Below are positions 1 to 6,632 of a stretch of 10,089 nucleotides of DNA, piece by piece. Each line of letters starts with the position of its first letter. Positions within the stretch are counted from its first letter, which is position 1. The DNA lies in assembly GCA_023268425.1 (NCBI GenBank), contig JALRFN010000254.1:1-10089 (forward strand). The letters are read 5' to 3'. The notes under the pieces were generated by a model. The model was not told where the DNA came from. It saw only the letters and a list, made by a program, of their open reading frames with translations, and made no database searches. The stretch comes from Burkholderiaceae bacterium (GTDB lineage Bacteria > Pseudomonadota > Gammaproteobacteria > Burkholderiales > Burkholderiaceae_C). Both the position numbers and the translations under genes were made by a program.

Positions 1-1078
1 CGGCAAAGCAAGCGTCGGCGTGCAGGTCAAAGCGCCCCTGGCTGCTGAGCTGGGCGCCAAACAGTTCGCGGGTGCGCGACGCATCACGCCCCACCAGGTC
101 GTGGATGAAACGCTCGAAGTTGCTGGCCTTGGAGATGTCCATCGACGGGCTGGATGTCTCGTGTGTTTCAGCCGAGGTTCGCGCGCGGTAGACCCCGGTC
201 TTGAAGAACTCGTCGAGCACGTCGTTCTCGTTCGTAGCCACCACCAGATGCGCCACCGGCAGGCCCATTTGGCGGGCAATGTGGCCTGCACACACGTTGC
301 CGAAGTTGCCACTGGGCACCGTGAAGCTGACTTGCTCGTCGTTGCGCTGGGTGGCTTGGAAATAACCGGCAAAGTAATACACCACCTGTGCCAGCAAGCG
401 CGCCCAGTTGATGGAGTTCACGGTGCCAATCGCGTGCGCACGCTTGAAGGCCAAATCGTTGCTGACCGCTTTGACGATGTCTTGGCAATCGTCGAAAACG
501 CCTTCAATCGCAATGTTGTGGATGTTCTCGTCTTGCAAGCTGAACATCTGCGCCTGCTGGAATGGGCTCATGCGCCCATGCGGGCTGGTCATGAACACCC
601 GCACCCCTTTTTTGCCGCGCATCGCGTACTCGGCCGCACTGCCGGTGTCACCCGAGGTCGCGCCCAAAATGTTCAGTTCTTGGCCGCGACGACCCAACTC
701 GTATTCAAACAAGTTGCCCAGCAATTGCATGGCCATGTCTTTGAAAGCCAGCGTCGGCCCATTGGACAAGGCTTCCAAGTACAAGCCCGGCTCCAAGGCC
801 TTGAGCGGCGTGATCTCGGGCGTGCCAAACACAGCTTCGGTGTAAGTCTTGGTGCACAAAGCGCGCAAGTCGTCGCTGGGGATGTCGTCGATGTATAGTG
901 ACAAGATTTCAAACGCCAAGTCAGCGTACGACAACTCGCGCCAGCGCGACAAGGTCTGCGCATCAACGCGCGGGTAAGTCACCGGCAGGTACAAGCCGCC
1001 ATCGGGCGCCAGCCCCTCCAACAAGATGTCGCAAAAATGGCGCTCGGTTTTGTCGCCACGGGTCGAGATGTATCGCAT
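1..1078 (-). CDS. thrC: Threonine synthase, N-terminal part (runs off the left edge)
   Basis: Threonine synthase is a cytoplasmic PLP enzyme that converts O-phospho-L-homoserine to L-threonine, the last step of threonine synthesis. Reading leftwards from ATG at 1078, 359 codons are open with no stop, so the C-terminus lies outside the window; the family is usually about 470 residues. The start MRYISTRG is typical of the proteobacterial type. The PLP lysine lies in TLAFKDMAMQLLG (Lys113). It is followed by GATSGDTGSAAEYA (about 139-152) and SGNFGNVCAGH, both known cofactor/phosphate-binding segments of this fold. The start codon overlaps the hom stop by one base (TGATG), and a good Shine-Dalgarno sits inside the end of hom, so translational coupling is likely. 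No frameshift or missing key residue is seen. The identification is secure; only the unseen C-terminus is unchecked. Confidence 0.96.
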   Translation of the reverse strand, partial: MRYISTRGDKTERHFCDILLEGLAPDGGLYLPVTYPRVDAQTLSRWRELSYADLAFEILSLYIDDIPSDDLRALCTKTYTEAVFGTPEITPLKALEPGLYLEALSNGPTLAFKDMAMQLLGNLFEYELGRRGQELNILGATSGDTGSAAEYAMRGKKGVRVFMTSPHGRMSPFQQAQMFSLQDENIHNIAIEGVFDDCQDIVKAVSNDLAFKRAHAIGTVNSINWARLLAQVVYYFAGYFQATQRNDEQVSFTVPSGNFGNVCAGHIARQMGLPVAHLVVATNENDVLDEFFKTGVYRARTSAETHETSSPSMDISKASNFERFIHDLVGRDASRTRELFGAQLSSQGRFDLHADACFA

Positions 1079-2400
1079 CAGGCCAAGTTCTCCTTGCGAA
1101 TGCGGGTGATGGGGGCCAGCACCGAAGGCAAGCTGGCCATGCGCGCCAAGGCTTGATTCATCAGGCCTTCGCGGGTGTCGTGTGTCAGCACGATCAAATC
1201 GGTTTGGTGCGAGTCCTCGCCGCCCACTTCGGCGGCTTCGCGCTGCAGCAAAGCGTCAATGCTGATGTTGGACTCGGCCAAAATCGCCGTCAATTGCGCC
1301 AAGACGCCGGCTTCGTCTTTGACGCGCAGACGCAAGTAATAGCTGGTCACGATCTCCGACATGGGCAAGACTGCAGCGTCACTCAAGTGTGCCGGCTGGA
1401 AACCCAGGACCGGCACGCGGTGGGCCGCATCGGCATCCATCACACGCGACAGGTCGACCAAATCGGCGACCACTGCGCTGGCCGTCGGTTCGCTGCCCGC
1501 GCCTTGCCCGTAGGACAAGACCGTGCCCACCGCATCGCCGTGCGCAACCACCGCATTCATGGGCCCTTCCACATTGGCAATCAAGCGCTCGCTGGGCACC
1601 AAGGTGGGGTGCACACGCAACTCAACGCCAGACTCAACCCGCTTGGTGATGCCCAGCAATTTGATGCGGTAGCCCAACTGTTCCGCGTAACGGATGTCCT
1701 GTGTTTGCAGCTGGGTGATGCCCTCGGTGTAGCACTGGTCAAACTGCACCGGCACACCAAACGCAATCGCACTCATCAACGAGAGCTTGTGCGCCGCATC
1801 GACGCCTTCGATGTCGAATGTCGGGTCGGCCTCGGCATAGCCCAGGCGCTGCGCCTCGGCCAACACTGCATCGAAGGCCAAGCCCTTGTCGCGCATTTCG
1901 CTCAAGATGAAGTTGGTCGTGCCGTTGATGATGCCGGCCAACCAATCGACGCGGTTGGCGCTCATGCCCTCACGCAAGGTTTTGATGATGGGGATGCCAC
2001 CAGCAACCGCCGCCTCAAAGGCCACGACAACGCCTTGGCGGCGGGCGGCCTCAAAAATCTCGCCGCCGTGCACCGCCAGCAACGCCTTGTTGGCCGTCAC
2101 CACATGTTTGCCATTGGCAATGGCCTTCAAAACCAAGTCTTTGGCCAGCGTGTAGCCTCCCATCAACTCCACCACGACATCGATGTTGGGGTCGTTGACC
2201 ACGCGCCAAGGGTCGCTGCTGATTCCTGCCGCATCGCCCACCACGGCTTTGGCGGCCGCCGTGTCGCGGCGAGCGACTTGGGTGACTTGAAGCCGGCGGC
2301 CAGAACGGCGCTCAATTTCGCCGCCATTGCGCGCCAGCACCTGAAACACGCCTGCACCCACCGTGCCCACGCCCAACAAACCAATGCGTATCGCTTCCAT
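1078..2400 (-). CDS. hom: Homoserine dehydrogenase with C-terminal ACT domain
   Basis: This enzyme reduces L-aspartate semialdehyde to L-homoserine with NAD(P)H, the branch point towards threonine and methionine. The 440-residue protein opens with a Rossmann nucleotide-binding loop GLLGVGTVGAG (Gly10, Gly12, Gly15). ANK (Lys105) and the segment EADPTFDIEGVDAAHK (190-205), which holds Asp201 and Lys205 of the D-x-x-x-K signature, mark the substrate site. Residues about 353-432 form an ACT domain, which in this family gives feedback inhibition by threonine. It is monofunctional: there is no aspartokinase domain, and the length matches Gram-positive and betaproteobacterial Hom. The start at 2400 is supported by the conserved MEAIRIGLLG opening and a purine-rich AAGAAGAG stretch just upstream. 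It lies 22 bases after the aminotransferase gene and overlaps thrC by one base, so all three are probably one transcript. Confidence 0.97.
   Translation of the reverse strand: MEAIRIGLLGVGTVGAGVFQVLARNGGEIERRSGRRLQVTQVARRDTAAAKAVVGDAAGISSDPWRVVNDPNIDVVVELMGGYTLAKDLVLKAIANGKHVVTANKALLAVHGGEIFEAARRQGVVVAFEAAVAGGIPIIKTLREGMSANRVDWLAGIINGTTNFILSEMRDKGLAFDAVLAEAQRLGYAEADPTFDIEGVDAAHKLSLMSAIAFGVPVQFDQCYTEGITQLQTQDIRYAEQLGYRIKLLGITKRVESGVELRVHPTLVPSERLIANVEGPMNAVVAHGDAVGTVLSYGQGAGSEPTASAVVADLVDLSRVMDADAAHRVPVLGFQPAHLSDAAVLPMSEIVTSYYLRLRVKDEAGVLAQLTAILAESNISIDALLQREAAEVGGEDSHQTDLIVLTHDTREGLMNQALARMASLPSVLAPITRIRKENLA
1090..1095 (-). promoter_or_regulatory. Shine-Dalgarno for thrC inside the 3' end of hom
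   Basis: Minus-strand AAGGAG lies 11 bases before the thrC ATG, within the last codons of hom. With the TGATG stop/start overlap it fixes the thrC start and suggests that ribosomes finishing hom reinitiate on thrC. The spacing is slightly longer than ideal. Confidence 0.6.
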
Positions 2401-2422
2401 ATCAGCTCTTCTTTTCTTTCAA

Positions 2423-3646
2423 TCAACGCGTGCGCAAGCGCTCCAAAAAGCGTGCAATGCGGCCAATCGCCTCGGCCAAATCATCTTCATGCGGCAAAAA
2501 CACCAAACGGAAATGGTCATCCGTCGGGTAGTTGAAACCCGTGCCCTGCACCACCAAGACGCGCTCTTGCGCCAACAAGTCATAGGCGAACTGCTGGTCG
2601 TCTTCGATGTTGTAAATCGATGGATCGAGCCTGGGGAACATGTACAGCGCTGCTTTGGGTTTGACGCAGCTCACGCCAGGAATCTCGCTCAACAAGCGAT
2701 GCGCCAAATCACGCTGGCGGCACAAGCGCCCACCGGGTGCAACCAAATCATTGATGCTTTGGTAACCACCCAAAGCGGTTTGAATGGCCAGTTGGCCCGG
2801 TGTGTTGGCACACAAGCGCATCGAGGCCAACATGTTCAGGCCTTCGATGTAACCGGCCGCTCGGCGCTTGTCGCCAGAAACAATCATCCAGCCCGCGCGG
2901 TAACCACAAGAGCGGTAGTTTTTAGACAAGCCATTGAAGGTGACGAACAAGACGTCATCGGCCAGCGACGCAATCGACGTGTGGGTGTGGCCGTCAAACA
3001 GCGTCTTGTCGTAAATCTCGTCGGCAAACACGATCAGGCCATGTTCGCGCGCGATTTGCACCAAACCCTCGAGCACCTCGCGCGGGTACAAGGCACCCGT
3101 GGGGTTGTTGGGGTTGATGATCAACAAACCCTTGGTTTTGGGCGTGATCTTGCTGCGGATGTCAGCCAAATCGGGGTACCAATCGGACTGCTCGTCGCAG
3201 ATGTAGTGCACGGCTTTGCCACCTGAGAGCGTCACCGAGGCGGTCCACAGGGGGTAGTCTGGCGCGGGAATCAACACCTCGTCGCCGCTGTTGAGCAGCG
3301 CATTCATGGACATGGTGATCAGCTCAGAAGCGCCGTTGCCCAAGTAAACATCGTCAACCGTGACCCCTTCGATGCCTTTTTCTTGCGCGTAATGCACCAC
3401 CGCCTTGCGCGGCGCAAACAAGCCCTTGCTGTCGGTGTAACCCGCCGCCTGGGGCAGGTTGCGGATCATGTCTTGCACAATCTCGTCGGGCGGCTCCAAG
3501 CCAAACACGGCCAAATTGCCGATGTTGAGCTTGATGATTTTTTGCCCTTCTTCCTCCATCGCTCGTGCTTTGTCCAACACCGGCCCGCGGATGTCGTAAC
3601 ACACGTTGTCGAGCTTGCTCGACTTCAAAATTGCGGGAGCACCCAT
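2423..3646 (-). CDS. alaA: AlaA-type glutamate-pyruvate aminotransferase
   Basis: This is a class I/II PLP aminotransferase of 407 residues that resembles E. coli AlaA (YfbQ) along its whole length, as I recall that sequence. AlaA moves the amino group of glutamate to pyruvate to make alanine. Shared blocks include CYDIRGPVL (16-24), SELITMSMNALLNSGDE (107-123), NPNNPTG (178-184), DEIYDK (209-214), the PLP lysine in NGLSKNYR (Lys242) and GYIEGLNMLASMRLCAN. The AlaC-type opening (LPPYVFNI) is absent, which argues for AlaA. One visible difference is NIGNL where E. coli AlaA has NIGNP; I recall this as common in relatives. It is the first gene of the putative alaA-hom-thrC operon, and its start is 88 bases from a divergent gene. 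The start MGAPAILKSSKLDN fits the family; only a weak GAGG-like site precedes it. Substrate preference is inferred from similarity. Confidence 0.9.
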   Translation of the reverse strand: MGAPAILKSSKLDNVCYDIRGPVLDKARAMEEEGQKIIKLNIGNLAVFGLEPPDEIVQDMIRNLPQAAGYTDSKGLFAPRKAVVHYAQEKGIEGVTVDDVYLGNGASELITMSMNALLNSGDEVLIPAPDYPLWTASVTLSGGKAVHYICDEQSDWYPDLADIRSKITPKTKGLLIINPNNPTGALYPREVLEGLVQIAREHGLIVFADEIYDKTLFDGHTHTSIASLADDVLFVTFNGLSKNYRSCGYRAGWMIVSGDKRRAAGYIEGLNMLASMRLCANTPGQLAIQTALGGYQSINDLVAPGGRLCRQRDLAHRLLSEIPGVSCVKPKAALYMFPRLDPSIYNIEDDQQFAYDLLAQERVLVVQGTGFNYPTDDHFRLVFLPHEDDLAEAIGRIARFLERLRTR

Positions 3647-3668
3647 GTTGAAAGCCTCAGGAAACGAA

Positions 3669-3697
3669 GGATCACCAAGATCAGGGAAACCTATAAT
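3669..3697 (+). promoter_or_regulatory. Candidate promoter in the alaA / Mth938-like divergent gap
   Basis: The 88-base gap between the divergent starts holds a perfect -10 hexamer TATAAT at 3692-3697. The best-spaced -35 (17 bases, GGATCA at 3669-3674) matches TTGACA at only two positions, so the -35 element is weak or needs an activator. GATCA occurs twice, at 3670 and 3679, nine bases apart. A start near 3704 would give a leader of about 30 bases before the TTG at 3735. A minus-strand promoter for alaA must also lie in or near this gap, but I could not identify a good one. Confidence 0.4.
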
Positions 3698-3734
3698 TTC
3701 ACCACACTTTCCTCCCCACGCCAGAGCAGCGACC

Positions 3735-4112
3735 TTGAAATTCCACGCCGATCAGCCTTTAAACAACAGCGTTGAAGCCATTGGCGACGGCTGGGTTCAA
3801 ATCGCCGGACAGCGGCATTCGAGCAGCCTGGTGCTGACGCACACCGGCACCTGCGAGGCTTGGCACCTGTCCAGTTTGGAACAACTCCAAGACACCGACT
3901 TGGCGGCGCTGAACACCAAGGGCATTGAACTGGTGTTGTTGGGCACGGGGCGACGACACCGGGTCGTGCACCCCAAGCACACCCACCCCTTGATTGCGCG
4001 TGGCGTCGGTTTGGAGTGCATGAGCAGTGCCGCTGCCTGCCGCACATACAACGTCTTGATCAGCGAGGGGCGCCAGGTGTTGCTCGCGCTCATTTTGGAA
4101 GCGGCAGATTGA
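3735..4112 (+). CDS. Mth938-like domain protein (function unknown)
   Basis: This 125-residue cytoplasmic-looking protein has no signal peptide and no membrane segment. It matches the Mth938-like family (formerly DUF498/DUF598), a single small alpha/beta domain whose eukaryotic relatives include the complex I assembly factor NDUFAF3 and AAMDC. Family landmarks are the opening KFHAD, GWVQIAGQRHSSSLVL, the central VLLGTGRRHR, and near the C-terminus AACRTYNVLISEGRQVLLAL. The frame stays open upstream to ATG codons at 3606 and 3645, but those would begin inside or at the very start of the divergent alaA and add about 30-43 residues unlike the family. TTG at 3735 gives the expected M-K-F start and follows a TATAAT box. 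No strong Shine-Dalgarno is seen. It is followed after 186 bases by bcp. Its biochemical role in bacteria is not established. Confidence 0.85.
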   Translation: MKFHADQPLNNSVEAIGDGWVQIAGQRHSSSLVLTHTGTCEAWHLSSLEQLQDTDLAALNTKGIELVLLGTGRRHRVVHPKHTHPLIARGVGLECMSSAAACRTYNVLISEGRQVLLALILEAAD

Positions 4113-4155
4113 CGCTGCGGATGCGCCCGCAATGGGTTCCCGTTAGTCCGTAGGG

Positions 4156-4184
4156 TCGACTCGGCATACCGGGTGCGGTAAAAT
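4156..4184 (+). promoter_or_regulatory. Sigma70-like promoter for bcp
   Basis: TCGACT at 4156-4161 matches four of six bases of the -35 consensus. TAAAAT at 4179-4184 matches five of six of the -10 consensus. The spacer is exactly 17 bases. Transcription would start near 4191, leaving a leader of about 108 bases before the bcp ATG at 4299. No riboswitch or clear operator palindrome was recognised in that leader. Confidence 0.55.
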
Positions 4185-4298
4185 CATGGTTTCGCCTCGC
4201 GTCAACGCCTGAGCTCCACAAGATCTCGGGCACGAAGACCAAGCCACCCATTGGCAGAGAGAAACCCAAACCCGCAAACAGGTCAGGATTCAATCCAC

Positions 4299-4787
4299 AT
4301 GGCAGTCGTCGTCAACAAAACACTTCCCGAATTTGAAGCTGAAGCCACCGGTGGTCAGCTCATCAACAACGAAGCCTTGCTGGGCAAAACCGTGGTGCTT
4401 TACTTTTACCCGAAGGACAACACACCAGGTTGTACCACCGAGTCGATGCAATTCCGCGATCAATACAAGCACTTCGTCAAGGCCGGCGCAGTGGTTTACG
4501 GCGTGTCGCGTGACAACCTCAAGTCACATGATGGCTTCAAGGAAAAGCTGGAATTGCCTTTTGAGTTGATCGCCGACACCGAAGAAAAAATGTGCCACCT
4601 CTTTGGCGTCGTGAAAAACAAGATCATGTACGGCAAGAAAGTCAAAGGCATCGAGCGCAGCACGTTCTTGATCGGCCCCGATGGGGTTTTGGTTCAAGAG
4701 TGGCGCGGCATCAAGGTCGCTGGGCACGTTGAAGAAGTGCTCAAGTCCGTCAAAGCCTTCTGCAAAGGTCTGTCGGCTGCAGCGTGA
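4299..4787 (+). CDS. bcp: Bcp/PrxQ-type thiol peroxidase
   Basis: This 162-residue cytoplasmic peroxiredoxin of the AhpC/TSA superfamily, Bcp (PrxQ) branch, reduces hydrogen peroxide and organic hydroperoxides with thiols. The peroxidatic Cys45 sits in YPKDNTPGCTTES, the P-x-x-x-T/S-x-x-C type site. E. coli Bcp has its resolving cysteine five residues later; here that position is Met50, so the protein looks 1-Cys. Cys99 (EEKMCHLFGV) is at a position conserved in E. coli Bcp, and Cys155 lies near the C-terminus. The frame extends upstream to an ATG at 4251, but the family start is MAVVVNKTLPEF at 4299, with AGGA ten bases before it. It has its own promoter upstream and a strong terminator downstream, so it may be monocistronic. 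No signal peptide is seen. Confidence 0.95.
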   Translation: MAVVVNKTLPEFEAEATGGQLINNEALLGKTVVLYFYPKDNTPGCTTESMQFRDQYKHFVKAGAVVYGVSRDNLKSHDGFKEKLELPFELIADTEEKMCHLFGVVKNKIMYGKKVKGIERSTFLIGPDGVLVQEWRGIKVAGHVEEVLKSVKAFCKGLSAAA

Positions 4788-4814
4788 TGCGTGCGACCTC
4801 GGGTCGTCACTGCG

Positions 4815-4846
4815 GGTGTGCATAATGTCTCGCATGCCTGCACACC
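4815..4846. repeat. Perfect 8-bp inverted repeat between bcp and phoH
   Basis: GGTGTGCA at 4815-4822 is repeated inverted as TGCACACC at 4839-4846, with a 16-base spacer. The left arm overlaps a -10-like CATAAT (4821-4826) that has no good -35 element. It could be an operator, an RNA hairpin in the bcp 3' region, or chance. The sequence alone does not decide between these. Confidence 0.4.
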
Positions 4847-4865
4847 ATCTAGGCCCACACACACC

Positions 4866-4894
4866 AAGCCACCCGGTTTTCGGGTGGCTTTTTT
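4866..4894 (+). terminator. Intrinsic terminator after bcp
   Basis: Ten base pairs AAGCCACCCG / CGGGTGGCTT (4866-4875 with 4881-4890) close a GTTTT loop. The T-run covers 4889-4894. The stem is GC-rich and followed directly by T's, a textbook Rho-independent terminator. It ends only 24 bases before the phoH ATG. Confidence 0.92.
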
Positions 4895-4918
4895 ATTGTT
4901 GATTCACTCCAGTCCGCC

Positions 4919-6589
4919 ATGCCTTTGCCTCCTGCTCCCGAGAAAAAAGCCAGCCGTTTGACCGAGGCCTACCTGGCCAAACCGCCCAAAGCCAAAGCAA
5001 AAGCCAAGGCCAAGCGAAGCAAACCGGCCGCCCAGGTCCAAACAACACTGACCAGCCCCAGTCCAACTGTCCAAGCCCCCGCACCAGCGGCGACTGCGCC
5101 CAGCGCCAAGCCGGCGACGCCATCGACGACAGCACGCGCAACGGGCAAAGGCGCCAGCCAGCGCACCGCCAAAGCAGTGGCGCGGGCGCCGCGCGCCACC
5201 GGCCCCAAACGCTTGTTCGTGCTGGACACGAATGTCTTGCTGCACGACCCCATGAGCCTGTTTCGCTTCCAGGAGCACGACATTTACCTGCCCATGGTGG
5301 TGCTTGAGGAGCTCGACGGCCACAAAAAGGGCATGAGCGAAGTGGCGCGCAACGGACGCCAAACCAGCCGCAACCTGGACATGCTGCTGGCCGATCACGC
5401 CGACATGACGCAAGGCGTGCCGTTGAACGCGGCCAACCACGTCGAGGCCTCGGGTTTGTTGTACTTCCAAACCGACAGCTTCGCGGGTGAAACCCTGCAC
5501 GATCTGCCAGAAGGCAAGGCCGACAACCGCATTTTGAGCGTCGTGCAAGGCTTGATGCGCCAACAAGCGGGACGCGAAGTCATCTTGGTGTCCAAGGACA
5601 TCAACATGCGCATCAAGGCACGCGCATTGGGCTTTTTGGCCGAAGACTACGAAAACGACAAGGCGCTGGACGACGACGAGTTGCTGTACGCCGGCGCGAT
5701 TGCCCTGCCCGCGGACTTTTGGTCCAAGCAGAGCAAGAAAATTGAAAGTTGGCAAGAAGGTGCACACACTTATTACCGTGTGCACGGCCCCATGGTTGAG
5801 GGCTTGTTGATCAACCAATTCGTCTACTTTGAGGCACCACAAGAGCCCAGCCTGTTCGCCCGCGTCACCGAATTGCGGGACAACAGCGCCGTGCTGAAAA
5901 CACTGACCGACCACAGCCACACAAAAAATGCCGTTTGGGGCGTGACCGCGCGCAACCGCGAACAAAACTTTGCCCTCAACCTGTTGATGGACCCCGACAT
6001 CGACTTCGTCAGCCTGACCGGCCAAGCCGGCACGGGCAAGACCTTGCTGGCGCTGGCTGCGGGCTTGACGCAAGTGCTGGACCAACGCCGCTACACGGAA
6101 ATCATCATGACCCGTGCCACCGTGTCGGTGGGTGAAGACATTGGTTTTTTGCCGGGCACCGAAGAAGAAAAAATGGGCCCTTGGATGGGCGCCGTCGACG
6201 ACAACCTCGAGTTTTTGGCCAAAGGCGACAGCACGGGCGCCGGCGAGTGGGGGCGCGCGGCGACCAACGAGCTGATTCGCTCGCGCATCAAGATCAAGAG
6301 CCTGAACTTCATGCGCGGTCGCACTTTCTTGAACCGTTTCGTCATCATCGATGAAGCGCAAAACCTGACGCCCAAACAACTCAAGACGCTGATCACCCGC
6401 GCCGGCCCGGGCACCAAACTGGTGGTCATGGGCAACTTGGCGCAAATCGACACGCCCTACCTGACCGAGGGCGCCTCGGGTTTGACCTTTGTGGTGGATC
6501 GTTTCAAGGGTTGGCCATACGGCGGGCACATCACACTGGCGCGTGGTGAGCGCTCGCGCTTGGCTGACTTCGCCAGCGACGTGTTGTGA
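4919..6589 (+). CDS. PIN-PhoH fusion protein (PhoH2/YlaK type)
   Basis: This 556-residue cytoplasmic protein joins a PIN nuclease domain to a PhoH P-loop ATPase. Characterised PhoH2 proteins of this layout act as RNA helicase and ribonuclease. Residues about 1-97 form a low-complexity Lys/Ala/Pro/Thr tail including a run of alternating K and A. The PIN domain (about 98-235) starts KRLFVLDTNVLLHDP (Asp103, Asn105), then VVLEELDGHKKG, KADNRIL (Asp202) and VSKDINMR (Asp227). The PhoH domain shows Walker A GQAGTGKT (368-375), the hallmark EDIGFLPGTEEEKMGPWM and Walker B FVIIDEAQNL (Asp478, Glu479). No PIN or P-loop residue appears lost. ATG 4919 gives the MPLPPAP start that I recall from relatives, but no clear Shine-Dalgarno precedes it. 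The product is often annotated only as PhoH family; the phosphate-starvation link from E. coli phoH should not be assumed. Confidence 0.95.
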   Translation: MPLPPAPEKKASRLTEAYLAKPPKAKAKAKAKRSKPAAQVQTTLTSPSPTVQAPAPAATAPSAKPATPSTTARATGKGASQRTAKAVARAPRATGPKRLFVLDTNVLLHDPMSLFRFQEHDIYLPMVVLEELDGHKKGMSEVARNGRQTSRNLDMLLADHADMTQGVPLNAANHVEASGLLYFQTDSFAGETLHDLPEGKADNRILSVVQGLMRQQAGREVILVSKDINMRIKARALGFLAEDYENDKALDDDELLYAGAIALPADFWSKQSKKIESWQEGAHTYYRVHGPMVEGLLINQFVYFEAPQEPSLFARVTELRDNSAVLKTLTDHSHTKNAVWGVTARNREQNFALNLLMDPDIDFVSLTGQAGTGKTLLALAAGLTQVLDQRRYTEIIMTRATVSVGEDIGFLPGTEEEKMGPWMGAVDDNLEFLAKGDSTGAGEWGRAATNELIRSRIKIKSLNFMRGRTFLNRFVIIDEAQNLTPKQLKTLITRAGPGTKLVVMGNLAQIDTPYLTEGASGLTFVVDRFKGWPYGGHITLARGERSRLADFASDVL

Positions 6590-6632
6590 CACGTCAAACT
6601 GCAAACGTCGAACCCCTATCAATCACGTGAAC

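Noticed and set aside
20..898. A 292-codon plus-strand open frame at the left edge
   Set aside because: It lies opposite the clearly coding thrC and shows no recognisable protein family.
898..2535. A 545-codon plus-strand open frame opposite hom
   Set aside because: It is antisense to an unmistakable homoserine dehydrogenase, spans gene boundaries and has a shadow-like His/Gln/Arg-rich composition.
2363..3226. A 287-codon plus-strand open frame opposite alaA
   Set aside because: Shadow of the aminotransferase gene; no coherent motifs.
4113..4155. AATGGG/CCCGTT near-palindrome after the Mth938-like gene as a terminator
   Set aside because: The loop would be too tight, the stem needs a G-U pair, and no T-run follows.
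4904..6622. A 572-codon open frame on the minus strand covering all of phoH
   Set aside because: It is longer than phoH but has no domain-like motifs and a shadow-type composition (Gln, His, Val, Arg rich). The opposite strand encodes a clear PIN-PhoH protein. It is the usual antisense shadow in GC-rich, codon-biased DNA.
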